DNA of 39,459 nt, from the IMG/VR virus record IMGVR_UViG_3300048597_000622, positions 1 to 39,459 of that record; one strand, given 5' to 3'. Positions 33,124 to 39,459 of the stretch are shown here, one piece after another. Origin of the DNA: a virus. The notes beneath the pieces are model-generated. The model was not told the DNA's origin. It saw only the letters and a program-made list of their open reading frames with translations, and made no database searches. The position numbers and the translations under genes are program-made. Within the stretch, counting starts at the first letter, position 1. Every line of letters starts with the position of its first letter.

Positions 33124-33200
33124 CCCTTGGTCACGCCCAAAGCGTCGCCCAGCTGCTCGAGCGTCAGCTGCCGCGATTTCCGAAACGCCCGAATCTTCAT
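32982..33200 (-). CDS. Cro/CI-like HTH regulator (leftward)
   Basis: A 72-residue XRE-type DNA-binding protein: KIRAFRKSRQLTLEQLGDAL followed by GVTKGYLSQIENG, then a short C-terminal part. It binds DNA through the second helix of the HTH (TKGYLSQIE). It has no dimerisation or protease domain. The -10 of its promoter ends seven bases before the ATG, so the message would be leaderless. It is one of two divergent regulators of the switch; which one keeps lysogeny is not clear. Confidence 0.8.
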   Translation of the reverse strand: MKIRAFRKSRQLTLEQLGDALGVTKGYLSQIENGIEACSAPLALKLEKFSGGALNAADLNQSVAAARSVQPA

Positions 33201-33207
33201 GCCGTCT

Positions 33208-33235
33208 AGTTTAGATAAACTAAACCAAGCGTCAA
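33208..33235 (-). promoter_or_regulatory. Promoter of the leftward HTH gene, leaderless
   Basis: Minus strand TTGACG (33235-33230), 16-base spacer, TAAACT (33213-33208). Seven bases separate the -10 from the ATG at 33200, so transcription would begin at or next to the start codon, as in lambda PRM. The -10 lies beside and inside operator O1. Confidence 0.65.
33209..33225. promoter_or_regulatory. Operator O1
   Basis: GTTTAGATAAACTAAAC, one of three 17-bp sites sharing GTTTRGAWWARCYAAAC. A perfect TAGTTTA-GA-TAAACTA palindrome (33207-33222) overlaps it. It overlaps the -10 and spacer of the leftward promoter, so binding would repress that gene. Confidence 0.7.
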
Positions 33236-33294
33236 GCCCTCGGGTTTCGCCTGAGCATAACGACCGACAAGCCACACACTCTTACAATTCGGGA

Positions 33295-33630
33295 ATGGTA
33301 GACGTCCAACACGACTGGTTCATTCGCGAGTGGTCGCAGGCCCTCGGTAAACGCCAGTCGGACTTCGTCCGCGACCTGGAATGGAATAAAAGCCGCGCCA
33401 GCCTGCTGTGGAACGGCGGCCAGCCGTATACGCGCGATATCGTCAACGAGGTTGCCGCCTATCTGAAGATCTTGCCGTTCGAACTGCTGATGCACCCCAA
33501 CGACGCGATGGCAGTGCGCCGGATGCGCCAGTCGGCCCAGCAGATTGCCGGTTGGCAACTGGCCGCCGATGTTTCACGATCGTGGGACATGACAGGAAGC
33601 ACGCCGCCGGACTTCACACCAGCAAAGTGA
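33295..33630 (+). CDS. HTH regulator of the lysis-lysogeny switch (rightward)
   Basis: A 111-residue protein. HDWFIREWSQALGKRQSDFV then LEWNKSRASLLWNGGQPYTR is an XRE-like HTH seen in many sphingomonad prophages, followed by YLKILPFELLMHPNDAMAVR. It lacks a C-terminal oligomerisation domain. TACAAT (33283-33288) ends six bases before the ATG, so this message may be leaderless too. It faces the other HTH gene across 94 bp. Candidate repressor or Cro. Confidence 0.75.
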   Translation: MVDVQHDWFIREWSQALGKRQSDFVRDLEWNKSRASLLWNGGQPYTRDIVNEVAAYLKILPFELLMHPNDAMAVRRMRQSAQQIAGWQLAADVSRSWDMTGSTPPDFTPAK

Positions 33631-33639
33631 CCGATGGCA

Positions 33640-33656
33640 GTTTAGAATAGCCAAAC
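33640..33656. promoter_or_regulatory. Operator O2
   Basis: GTTTAGAATAGCCAAAC. It lies just after the HTH gene and 34 bp from O3 (start to start), close to three helical turns, so two dimers could bind on one face of the DNA. Confidence 0.65.
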
Positions 33657-33663
33657 AATCTGA

Positions 33664-33691
33664 TTGACGCGGGGTTTGGAATAGCTAAACT
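33664..33691 (+). promoter_or_regulatory. Promoter of the rightward early operon
   Basis: TTGACG (33664-33669), 16-base spacer, TAAACT (33686-33691): the same -35, spacer length and -10 as the leftward promoter at 33208-33235. O3 fills the spacer and reaches into the -10, so a bound repressor would block the operon that starts at 33755. Confidence 0.65.
33674..33690. promoter_or_regulatory. Operator O3
   Basis: GTTTGGAATAGCTAAAC, the third copy of the 17-bp operator. It overlaps the spacer and -10 of the rightward early promoter. Confidence 0.7.
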
Positions 33692-33754
33692 CCACGCCAA
33701 CGCCGCCGACTCGTCCGATCCCCGGGCGACTTCGCGCGGCGGGGGATAGTGCCG

Positions 33755-34114
33755 ATGTCGGCTCGAATTACCCTGTTGCGCGGCGCGCTGGCGCAACTGC
33801 TCGATGTCACCAGGCCAATCGCGCGTCACAGTGCCGCCGGCGATCGGGCCCTCCGCACCGCCGAAAGCGCCCTGGCCGCCACGGCCTTTGCCGCGCCCGG
33901 CGCGTTTCCGGCACAGGTCAGCACCAGCTCCGGCGCGATCGTCACCCTGCATGGCATTGCACACGGCCGCCTGATCGGCAGCTGGATCGACCGTGACGGG
34001 CTGCAGCTGAACGACTGGGCGATCGACGGCACACTGTTCGGCCCCGAAGATCCCGATGATTTCGACCTGGTCATGCCCGAAGACGCGCCTCTGCTCGCCG
34101 CGGTGCCGACATGA
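33755..34114 (+). CDS. Hypothetical early protein
   Basis: A 119-residue protein. The N-terminal half is Ala/Arg-rich and helical; the C-terminal half is acidic (GPEDPDDFDLVMPEDAPLLA). GGGGG lies before the ATG at 33755; a GTG two codons upstream is an alternative. It overlaps the next gene by four bases. It is the first gene after the O3-controlled promoter, a place often used for early host-takeover proteins, but no domain is seen. Confidence 0.55.
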   Translation: MSARITLLRGALAQLLDVTRPIARHSAAGDRALRTAESALAATAFAAPGAFPAQVSTSSGAIVTLHGIAHGRLIGSWIDRDGLQLNDWAIDGTLFGPEDPDDFDLVMPEDAPLLAAVPT

Positions 34115-34899
34115 TGCGCGTTCCCGATGGATCGATCACCGAAGGCAAGCTGGTTGGCGAAGAAAACCGGCTAACCCGGCGCGCTCTGACAATCGAGCAG
34201 GTGTTTGCCGACCTTCACCGCGTGCTGGGGCATTCCGCCGGCACGACAAAAACCGCGCGCGTTGCCGACCTGGCGAGTTCGCTCGAAATTGGCCAGTCGA
34301 CTTTGTCGAACACGCTTTGCCGGGTTGTGCCGGTCGGCGACATCCTGCTGGTCGCGCTTTATGGCGACGAACCCGCCAATGCCCTGCACCCTGACTGGGC
34401 CGCTGAGCCCGAGGACTGGGGCCCAATCACGCCCTGGGGAGCAGCGGGCGCCCCAGTTGCCGCCGCGCCTGCGCAAATTCAGGCCGAAACGCCGCTTTCT
34501 GAAATCCCGAATTCCGTCGCCGCGCCGGCCGCCCCTGCGCCACCCCCCCCGTTGGCGCCAGTTGCCCCGGTGGTCGATCAGCCCGTGACGACGGAGCCGG
34601 AGGCGGTGCGTCCCACGCCGCCTCCGGCAGTAAAGCCGACGGCGTCGCCGATCGACGCCCCCGCCCCGGCGCCGCCGGCGATCGATGCCAATGCCATCGC
34701 CGAAAAGGTCACGCCGCTTCTCCACAACCCGGTCGCGGCCGCCGTCGATCTGCTCCGCGACCAGCGCGAGCTGGCCCAGGCCGCGACCGAAGCGGCGGCT
34801 CGGTCGCTGACGCTGGCGCGTGAGCAATGGGAAAGCCTCGCCGCCCACCAGGGCAGGATCGAAACCGCGATCGAGGTCCTCGAAGGCCTGTCTGCATGA
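34111..34899 (+). CDS. Early protein with HTH-like start, Pro-rich linker and coiled-coil end
   Basis: A 262-residue protein in three parts. Residues about 20-95 look like a DNA-binding domain (LTIEQVFADLHRVLG, then LASSLEIGQSTLSNTLCRVV). Residues about 110-195 are a Pro/Ala-rich linker. The C-terminal 65 residues are a helical coiled coil (LLRDQRELAQAATEAAARSL). A transcription or replication accessory role is possible. It begins in an ATGA overlap. Confidence 0.6.
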   Translation: MMRVPDGSITEGKLVGEENRLTRRALTIEQVFADLHRVLGHSAGTTKTARVADLASSLEIGQSTLSNTLCRVVPVGDILLVALYGDEPANALHPDWAAEPEDWGPITPWGAAGAPVAAAPAQIQAETPLSEIPNSVAAPAAPAPPPPLAPVAPVVDQPVTTEPEAVRPTPPPAVKPTASPIDAPAPAPPAIDANAIAEKVTPLLHNPVAAAVDLLRDQRELAQAATEAAARSLTLAREQWESLAAHQGRIETAIEVLEGLSA

Positions 34900-35012
34900 T
34901 CGGCCCTCGCCTGCGCGTCATGGCGCAAAATGTTGTTCTCGCTGTTGCGTTGCTTACCGCCGGCGCGGTGTTGTTCGTCGTCATGCCCGTGATCCTCGGT
35001 ACCGGCCAATGA
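34896..35012 (+). CDS. Small single-helix membrane protein
   Basis: A 38-residue protein with one hydrophobic helix (about residues 11-34). It is coupled on both sides by four-base ATGA overlaps, which supports translation. Function unknown. Confidence 0.5.
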   Translation: MIGPRLRVMAQNVVLAVALLTAGAVLFVVMPVILGTGQ

Positions 35013-35233
35013 ACCCGGCACTGCGGCACGATGCCGAACAGCGCCGCGCCGTCGAACGCGAGGCCGTCGCCGCGCCCACCGCCGCCGCGCGCGCCGAAGA
35101 CAGCGCCCGGCTGCGCCAGGTCGAACGCGAGCTCGGTCTCGGCCTCGCCCGCCAGTGTCTCGTCTGCCGGCAATGGGTGTCGCTGCAAAACTGGCCTGAT
35201 GAGGGCGCGCTGTGCGGCGCCTGCTCCGAATGA
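35009..35233 (+). CDS. Small zinc-ribbon protein
   Basis: A 74-residue protein. A charged helix (about 10-50, Arg/Glu/Ala-rich) precedes a C-terminal zinc ribbon with two Cys pairs, CLVC and CGAC, 18 residues apart. It may bind nucleic acid or protein. It starts in an ATGA overlap. Confidence 0.6.
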   Translation: MNPALRHDAEQRRAVEREAVAAPTAAARAEDSARLRQVERELGLGLARQCLVCRQWVSLQNWPDEGALCGACSE

Positions 35234-35249
35234 TCGAAAGGAAAGATCG

Positions 35250-35441
35250 ATGAGCGTTTCGATGTTCAAGCCCCGCGACCAGCAACAGCCGCGCCCGCCA
35301 GAACCGCGCCTGCAACCCGCCCCGGTGCATCGCGAACCCTGGTACCTCCGCTTCTGGCCGATGGTCGGCGCCGGTATGGCATTCGGCGGCGCACTGGCGC
35401 TGATCGCCTATGGCCTCGGCCACGCCCTTGCGGTGTGGTGA
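35250..35441 (+). CDS. Small membrane protein with Pro-rich head
   Basis: A 63-residue protein with a Pro/Gln-rich N-terminal part (residues 8-30) and one C-terminal membrane helix (about 38-60). GAAAGGAAAG precedes the ATG at 35250. Early phage membrane peptides can block superinfection, but nothing here proves that. Confidence 0.55.
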   Translation: MSVSMFKPRDQQQPRPPEPRLQPAPVHREPWYLRFWPMVGAGMAFGGALALIAYGLGHALAVW

Positions 35442-35545
35442 TGGAAGCGCTTTGCCCGACGCTGATCCACCCAGCGCGTCGGCAAGCGCAGCGCCGAACA
35501 CAGCGCCACACCCCTCCGGTTCCCGCGAAAGGCCGAAAGCCATGA
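35441..35545 (+). CDS. Possible basic 34-residue peptide
   Basis: An ATG in a TGATG overlap opens a 34-residue frame rich in Arg, Gln and Pro, ending in an ATGA overlap with the GapR-like gene. The two overlaps support translation, but the sequence resembles nothing known and could be only a coupling leader. Confidence 0.3.
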   Translation: MEALCPTLIHPARRQAQRRTQRHTPPVPAKGRKP

Positions 35546-35784
35546 ATGAAAACGTGTCGGCCGAGCAGCTGCGGCTGTTCATCGAGCGGATCGAGACGCT
35601 CGAGGAAGAAAAGGCCGGCATCGGCCAGGACATCAAGGACGTCTATGCCGAAGCCAAGGGCACCGGGTTCGACACGAAAACGATGAAGGCGATCGTCCGG
35701 CTGCGCAAGATGGAGGCTGCAGCACGCGCCGAGGCCGAAGCACTGCTCGATACCTACAAGACGGCGCTTGGGCTGGTGGATTGA
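35542..35784 (+). CDS. GapR-family (DUF2312) DNA-binding protein
   Basis: An 80-residue helical protein with the DUF2312 pattern: [20 protein letters not shown], then [20 protein letters not shown] and [20 protein letters not shown]. Caulobacter GapR is a nucleoid protein that clamps overtwisted DNA ahead of replication forks and RNA polymerase and aids topoisomerases. A phage copy could help replication of phage DNA or compete with the host protein. It starts at 35542; its stop overlaps the next ATG (TGATG). Confidence 0.9.
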   Translation: MNENVSAEQLRLFIERIETLEEEKAGIGQDIKDVYAEAKGTGFDTKTMKAIVRLRKMEAAARAEAEALLDTYKTALGLVD

Positions 35785-36410
35785 TGTCGATCACTGTCTC
35801 GCCTGGCTTCCCCCTGGCCTGGCCCGCCGGCCGGCCCCGCACGCGCCAGCGCAAGCCCGCCTTGTTCCGCGACCCCACCACCGCAAGCGGCCGCCTGACA
35901 CTGACCAAGGCCCGAGCCCGCCTCATCGATCAATTCCAGCTGATGACCCGCGTCGGACAAATCCAGCGCGTCGACAGCATCATCCTGTCTACCAACATCC
36001 GCTACACCGCCGCCGGCACGCGCGATCAGAACGTGTCGCGCAAGGATCCCGATGACCCGGGTGTCGCCGTCTATTTCAACCTCGATGATCGCCCGCACAT
36101 GCTCGCCTGCGATCGCTGGGATACGGTCGCCGACAACATCGCCGCGATCGCCGCGCATATCGAGGCACTGCGCGGCCAGGAACGCTGGGGTGTTGCCGAT
36201 CTCGCCCAGGCCTTCGCCGGCCACACCGCCCTGCCACCGCCCGAACAATGGTGGCAGGTCCTCGGCGTCGCCGAGAACGCCAGCCTGGTATTGATCGAGC
36301 AGGCCTATCGCGATGCCGCCAAAAAAGCCCACCCCGACGCCGGCGGCAGTGACGCCGCCATGGCCCGCCTCAATGCCGCCCGCGATGCTGGAAAACGCGC
36401 CAGGCCATGA
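35784..36410 (+). CDS. J-domain protein (DnaJ-like cochaperone)
   Basis: A 208-residue protein. The first 125 residues are a phage-type domain of unknown role (FPLAWPAGRPRTRQRKPALF, then AVYFNLDDRPHMLACDRW). The C-terminal 55 residues are a J-domain (QWWQVLGVAENASLVLIEQA, then YRDAAKKAHPDAGG) with the HPD motif at 183-185 that stimulates Hsp70 ATPase. There is no G/F-rich or zinc region. It probably recruits host DnaK for phage replication or assembly. Confidence 0.85.
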   Translation: MSITVSPGFPLAWPAGRPRTRQRKPALFRDPTTASGRLTLTKARARLIDQFQLMTRVGQIQRVDSIILSTNIRYTAAGTRDQNVSRKDPDDPGVAVYFNLDDRPHMLACDRWDTVADNIAAIAAHIEALRGQERWGVADLAQAFAGHTALPPPEQWWQVLGVAENASLVLIEQAYRDAAKKAHPDAGGSDAAMARLNAARDAGKRARP

Positions 36411-36697
36411 CCCGCCGTGCCTCCGCCACCGTTGCCCTGCCGCGCACGCCGGCGCGCGAGCGCTTCGTCGCCATCGTCGAGGCCGCGCGCGATCGCGCTG
36501 CCGAACGCGGCCTGGCACCCCGCGCCGTCTATCTCACGGCCGAAGATGCGCGCGAAATCGGCCTGCGCCTCGAATATGATCCACCCCGCGTCCTCGGCAT
36601 CGAAATCCGACCGGTAAAGGGCAAGGGCAGCAGCCGCCTCTACACCAAACACGGCCTGGCCTTCGGCCTGGGCGGCATCCGGGAGAAGGTGAAGTGA
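36407..36697 (+). CDS. Hypothetical early protein
   Basis: A 96-residue basic protein (ATVALPRTPARERFVAIVEA, later RLEYDPPRVLGIEIRPVKGK). It overlaps both neighbours by four bases. No family is recognised. Confidence 0.6.
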   Translation: MTRRASATVALPRTPARERFVAIVEAARDRAAERGLAPRAVYLTAEDAREIGLRLEYDPPRVLGIEIRPVKGKGSSRLYTKHGLAFGLGGIREKVK

Positions 36698-37032
36698 CCC
36701 CCGGCGCCTATCTTGCCCTGCGCCGCGGTGCCGCTGGCCTGTCGCCGGCGGACGTCGACTCGATGATTCCTGGCTGGGTTGCAGGCACGATGGCCGAGAT
36801 CGAGGCCCTTCAAAGCAGGATGCCCGCGTCGCTGCTCGAGGTGCTTGAAGGCACCTTTCCCTTCGATCCGATTATCGCCCGCCGCCTCGGCGAAGGCAGC
36901 GAAGCCCGCGTCTGCCACGGCTGCGGCTGCTCCCAAATGGACGCCTGCTGGGACGAGGAACGCGGCGGCTGCTGCTGGGTCGCCCGCAACCTGTGCAGCG
37001 ACTGCCAGGGCAAGGGCGTGCTGGCATCATGA
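36694..37032 (+). CDS. Cys-rich HTH-like protein
   Basis: A 112-residue protein. The first part (GAYLALRRGAAGLSPADVDS) resembles the start of an HTH. The end has a cluster of Cys residues (CHGCGCSQMDAC, CCW, CSDC) that probably binds zinc. Proteins of this type are common in sphingomonad prophages, role unknown. The GTG start at 36694 overlaps the preceding stop (GTGA). Confidence 0.65.
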   Translation: MTPGAYLALRRGAAGLSPADVDSMIPGWVAGTMAEIEALQSRMPASLLEVLEGTFPFDPIIARRLGEGSEARVCHGCGCSQMDACWDEERGGCCWVARNLCSDCQGKGVLAS

Positions 37033-37106
37033 ACGCCGCACCCGACGGACAGTGCGACCAGGCCGGAACCGAAGATTGCGGTTGCGAATGCGGGAGCCTC
37101 GGATGA
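37029..37106 (+). CDS. Possible 25-residue Cys-containing peptide
   Basis: A short frame linked by ATGA overlaps on both sides. It contains CDQ and a CGCEC cluster and is acidic. Translation is plausible from the coupling; its function is unknown. Confidence 0.35.
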   Translation: MNAAPDGQCDQAGTEDCGCECGSLG

Positions 37107-37606
37107 CCCGCGCCACCCATTATTGGCGTCTTCACGCCCGCCTCCCCGAACGCCACCGCGAACCGTGGATCGTCACCGCCCGCGGCAAGATGAACAGCAT
37201 CGAGATCCAGTTCGCCGACGGCGTGAAGCACATTGTCAGCCGCAACGCAGTCCGCCGCCTACCGGCTCTTGCCGAAGGGGTCGGCGTCGATCCAGTCGCC
37301 GATCCCGCCCGGCCGGCGGTACCAGCCGCGCCATTGCCCCCGGCGCGTCCGCAGGATCAGTTTGCTGGCGTCGGGCATCACGGTGGCGGCCCAGTGCTGC
37401 GCCTCGCGCCCGTTGCGGGACCCCTGTCCGTCGATCCGAAGTCCGGCATCGTTCCAAAGCTCGACGCGGTAAATAGTCATGTCCTTGCACCTGTCCTCAG
37501 CATCGCTGGCGCCGATTTAGCGGCCGAACGGAGCGATGATGCTTGTCCGTTTCCGGACAGGAAAAGGCCCGTGGTCGCCCAAGAAGACCGCCGCTTTGCC
37601 GTGTGA
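37103..37606 (+). CDS. Hypothetical early protein, long tail overlapping an antisense gene
   Basis: A 167-residue frame. The first 55 residues (HYWRLHARLPERHREP, then MNSIEIQFADGVKHIVSRNA) look like a conserved small phage protein. From about residue 60 it is Pro/Ala-rich and lies opposite the 37259-37480 gene, so the tail may be an accident of lost stop codons. It starts in an ATGA overlap. Confidence 0.5.
   Translation: MTRATHYWRLHARLPERHREPWIVTARGKMNSIEIQFADGVKHIVSRNAVRRLPALAEGVGVDPVADPARPAVPAAPLPPARPQDQFAGVGHHGGGPVLRLAPVAGPLSVDPKSGIVPKLDAVNSHVLAPVLSIAGADLAAERSDDACPFPDRKRPVVAQEDRRFAV
37259..37480 (-). CDS. Small hypothetical protein on the opposite strand
   Basis: A 73-residue frame that reads like a genuine protein (MTIYRVELWNDAGLRIDG, then HWAATVMPDASKLILRTRRG and GWYRRPGGIGDWIDADPF): well-mixed and rich in Trp and aromatic residues. 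It lies inside the plus-strand gene 37103-37606, whose matching part is low-complexity. This frame is the more protein-like of the two in the shared stretch. Confidence 0.5.
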   Translation of the reverse strand: MTIYRVELWNDAGLRIDGQGSRNGREAQHWAATVMPDASKLILRTRRGQWRGWYRRPGGIGDWIDADPFGKSR

Positions 37607-37844
37607 TCACGTCTCGATGCCTGGCGGCGGCACGGCGATCGTCTGCACGCCGACGCGCCGCTGCCGCTGCGGCAACCGCGAGACCCGACTCTGCGATTGG
37701 AAAATGCCGGCGAAGAGAAGCGGCACCTGCGACGCGCCACTGTGCCCGAGCTGCTCGACGTCGCCGGCGCCTGGCAAGGATCTGTGCGCAAAGCACGCCG
37801 CCGATTGGCGGCAATGGCGCGCCGGTACCGAGGCGCGCCGATGA
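37536..37844 (+). CDS. Zinc-binding phage protein
   Basis: A 102-residue protein with a Cys-rich core (CRCGNRETRLCDWKMPAKRS, then CDAPLCPSC and LCAKHAADW), a pattern that recurs in alphaproteobacterial prophages and suggests two zinc sites. Role unknown. It overlaps the preceding gene by 71 bases and the next by four. Confidence 0.65.
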   Translation: MMLVRFRTGKGPWSPKKTAALPCDHVSMPGGGTAIVCTPTRRCRCGNRETRLCDWKMPAKRSGTCDAPLCPSCSTSPAPGKDLCAKHAADWRQWRAGTEARR

Positions 37845-38350
37845 TCCCGACCCCCTTCACCGACATCCGCCGCCTGACCCGCGCGTCGGCGATGAAGGGC
37901 TTGCGCTGCCACCTTGAGCCGGAACACACTCAGGCACTCGTCACCCACCCCCGCGTCCAGGCGCTGCTCGCCGAACTCGAAGCCGAGGAAACCGCACGAT
38001 GGCTCGCCGCCCAGGCCCCCCCGATCGACGACAGCCCGCCCTTGCCCTTGTTGCCCCCGGTGCGCCAATCCTCACCCCCGCCCAGGCCGACGCCGAGCGC
38101 GGCCGCCGCGCCCGCCTCGTCCGCCTTGACCCCTTTTACCTCGATTGGCGCGCCGATCGCGGCGTCTACTGCGTTGCCTGGTATGACGCCGGGGCTCGTT
38201 CAAGACGCCGCGTCATCACAAGTGTCGGAGCTGGCGAAGGCCTTGACCCGCCAATCGAAGCACGACAGGCGCTCGCGGCTCACTTTGCCGCCTACGCCCG
38301 CCCCGCCGCGCCCCAGGTCACGACCGAGGCTGGTGTCAGCGGAATCCTGA
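37841..38350 (+). CDS. Hypothetical protein overlapping the integrase start
   Basis: A 169-residue frame starting in an ATGA overlap. The first 55 residues (FTDIRRLTRASAMKGLRCHL, then TQALVTHPRVQALLAELEAE) look real. The rest is Pro/Ser/Ala-rich and overlaps the integrase in another frame for 352 bases, so the C-terminal two thirds may be unselected. Confidence 0.45.
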   Translation: MIPTPFTDIRRLTRASAMKGLRCHLEPEHTQALVTHPRVQALLAELEAEETARWLAAQAPPIDDSPPLPLLPPVRQSSPPPRPTPSAAAAPASSALTPFTSIGAPIAASTALPGMTPGLVQDAASSQVSELAKALTRQSKHDRRSRLTLPPTPAPPRPRSRPRLVSAES

Positions 38351-39459
38351 GCCGGTACCTGTCGGAACACTGCGCCAAGCTGCGCGCGCCCCAGCTGCCC
38401 GCCGGCGCCGCCGTCCACCTCGAGGCCTTCTTCGCCGATCAGCGCCGAACCGGCGCGCTGCCGGCGTTCGTCGCCGTCGCCGATATCAACGCGCGCGTCG
38501 TCCAGCGCTACATCGCCTGGCGCCAGCGCGCCGGCGTCGTCGGGGAAACCATCAACCGCGAACTGTCGCCGCTGCGCGGCGCGCTCAACTGGGCATGGAA
38601 GGAAGAAATCATCCAGGCACGGCCGTTCATCGGATCAGTGCCCGAAGACAAATGTTCCGGCCCTCGCGATCTCGAATGGAACCACGAACAGATCGCCGCC
38701 ATCCTCGAAGCCGCCTGGTCGGACCAATGGCGCCACCACCTGCACCTGTTCACGATCGTCAGCCTTTCGACGCATTTCCGCACCGAGGCGATCCTCGAAT
38801 GCAACCTCGATCAGCAGCTGAAGGGCAACCGCTTCCACTCGTTGCGCCCGGGCGAGAAACAGACCCGCAAGCGCCGGTCGACTGTGCCGGTGGTGCCGAC
38901 CCTGGCCGAATGGCTCGAAGGTCGCAGCGGCAAGCTGATCCGCTTTCGCGTGCCGATCGCCGAGAAGAAATGGGCCGACCCCAAGGTGCCCGAATGGCAC
39001 GAGCGCGAAACCTTCTCGATCAAGACAGGATTTGCCGGCGTCATCGTGTCGGCCGGCCTGGCGCACCCCTCGCTGGGTCTGGTCGAGCCGCTGCGCGACG
39101 CCCGCGGTGACCAGGTGATTCGGCATTTCAAGCGCCCTGACCCGAAGACCGGCAGGATCCCCGAACCCGAGCCACAGTGGCGCCCGATCGGCTCGCCGAA
39201 CACGCTGCGCCACTCGCTGCACACCTATCTGCAGACGAAGGGCGTCCCCCAGGCCCAGATCGACATGGCCGCCGGCCACAGTAGCGAAAAGGGGTCAGGC
39301 AAGAATTACACCCACCTGCGCCCCGACTATCTCCGCGAATTCGCCGCCGCCATCGAAGCCTATTGGCAGGACATGGACGCCCTCACAAATGTGCATCGTC
39401 GGACCCAACTCGGACCCAAGATCATCCACCTGCCAACCGCTCGCCCGAAATCGGCCTGA
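37999..39459 (+). CDS. int: Tyrosine recombinase (phage integrase)
   Basis: A 486-residue integrase. The N-terminal part (LDPFYLDWRADRGVYCVAWY) is the arm-site or leading domain typical of alphaproteobacterial prophages. A SAM-like core-binding domain follows (about 105-210). The catalytic domain shows Arg261 (HFRTEAIL), NTLRHSLHTYL (Arg404, with Asn at the usual first His), GHSS and Tyr437 (KNYTHLRP). It inserts and excises the prophage at att sites, which are not in view. It is the last gene of the rightward early operon. The start at 37999 lies inside the preceding frame. Confidence 0.92.
   Translation: MARRPGPPDRRQPALALVAPGAPILTPAQADAERGRRARLVRLDPFYLDWRADRGVYCVAWYDAGARSRRRVITSVGAGEGLDPPIEARQALAAHFAAYARPAAPQVTTEAGVSGILSRYLSEHCAKLRAPQLPAGAAVHLEAFFADQRRTGALPAFVAVADINARVVQRYIAWRQRAGVVGETINRELSPLRGALNWAWKEEIIQARPFIGSVPEDKCSGPRDLEWNHEQIAAILEAAWSDQWRHHLHLFTIVSLSTHFRTEAILECNLDQQLKGNRFHSLRPGEKQTRKRRSTVPVVPTLAEWLEGRSGKLIRFRVPIAEKKWADPKVPEWHERETFSIKTGFAGVIVSAGLAHPSLGLVEPLRDARGDQVIRHFKRPDPKTGRIPEPEPQWRPIGSPNTLRHSLHTYLQTKGVPQAQIDMAAGHSSEKGSGKNYTHLRPDYLREFAAAIEAYWQDMDALTNVHRRTQLGPKIIHLPTARPKSA

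Noticed and set aside
1-39459. CRISPR array or rRNA genes
   Set aside because: No regularly spaced short repeats and no rRNA-like sequence were seen.

Overview
The window is a nearly complete tailed-phage (HK97-type siphovirus) prophage from a GC-rich alphaproteobacterium, most likely of the Sphingomonadales. This rests on a GTA-gp10-type tail chaperone, a DUF6456-like regulator, a GapR-family protein, a PEPxxWA-type C-terminal sorting signal and the codon use. The last base is the stop codon of a tyrosine integrase. No pair of att repeats is visible at the two ends, so at least one attachment site lies outside.

Layout. Positions 167-25042, minus strand, form one long late operon read from right to left. 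In transcription order it holds: two small genes, a membrane peptide, a P-loop-like/HNH protein, a Mom-type DNA-modification gene with a tRNA-like element at its 3' end, terminase small and large subunits, portal, ClpP-type protease, major capsid, probable decoration protein, fiber-type proteins, head-tail connectors, tail terminator, tail tube, tail assembly chaperones, tape measure, tail tip proteins, and a lysis cassette (holin, SAR endolysin, Rz with an embedded Rz1). A strong UUCG-loop terminator closes it. Many joints are TGATG, ATGA, GTGA or TTGA overlaps, which set several start codons.

Two cargo islands interrupt the phage plan. The first (8035-9767, plus strand) lies antisense inside the tail module, between the tail chaperones and the tape measure gene. 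It encodes a two-helix membrane peptide and a KAP-family P-loop NTPase, the family of the exclusion protein PifA. The second (about 25200-29060, plus strand) lies between the late and early regions. It encodes a secreted PEP-CTERM protein behind a textbook sigma-54 promoter, then a membrane histidine kinase and a NarL-type response regulator. Two diverged direct repeats of about 165 bp lie upstream of the PEP-CTERM gene and of the kinase gene.

The early region (29177-39459) has leftward genes (DUF6456-like protein, a DnaA-domain replication protein, HTH proteins, a Cro/CI-like protein) and a rightward operon (second HTH protein, small membrane and zinc-ribbon proteins, GapR homologue, J-domain protein, Cys-rich proteins, integrase). 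Three copies of a 17-bp operator lie at the switch. Two overlap promoters of the form TTGACG-N16-TAAACT, and one of these would give a leaderless mRNA.

The best candidates for undescribed biology are the antisense membrane peptide/KAP NTPase pair, the phage-borne sigma-54/PEP-CTERM/two-component island with duplicated upstream regions, and the Mom gene ending inside a tRNA-like structure. All functions are read from sequence and family knowledge; no database search was run.
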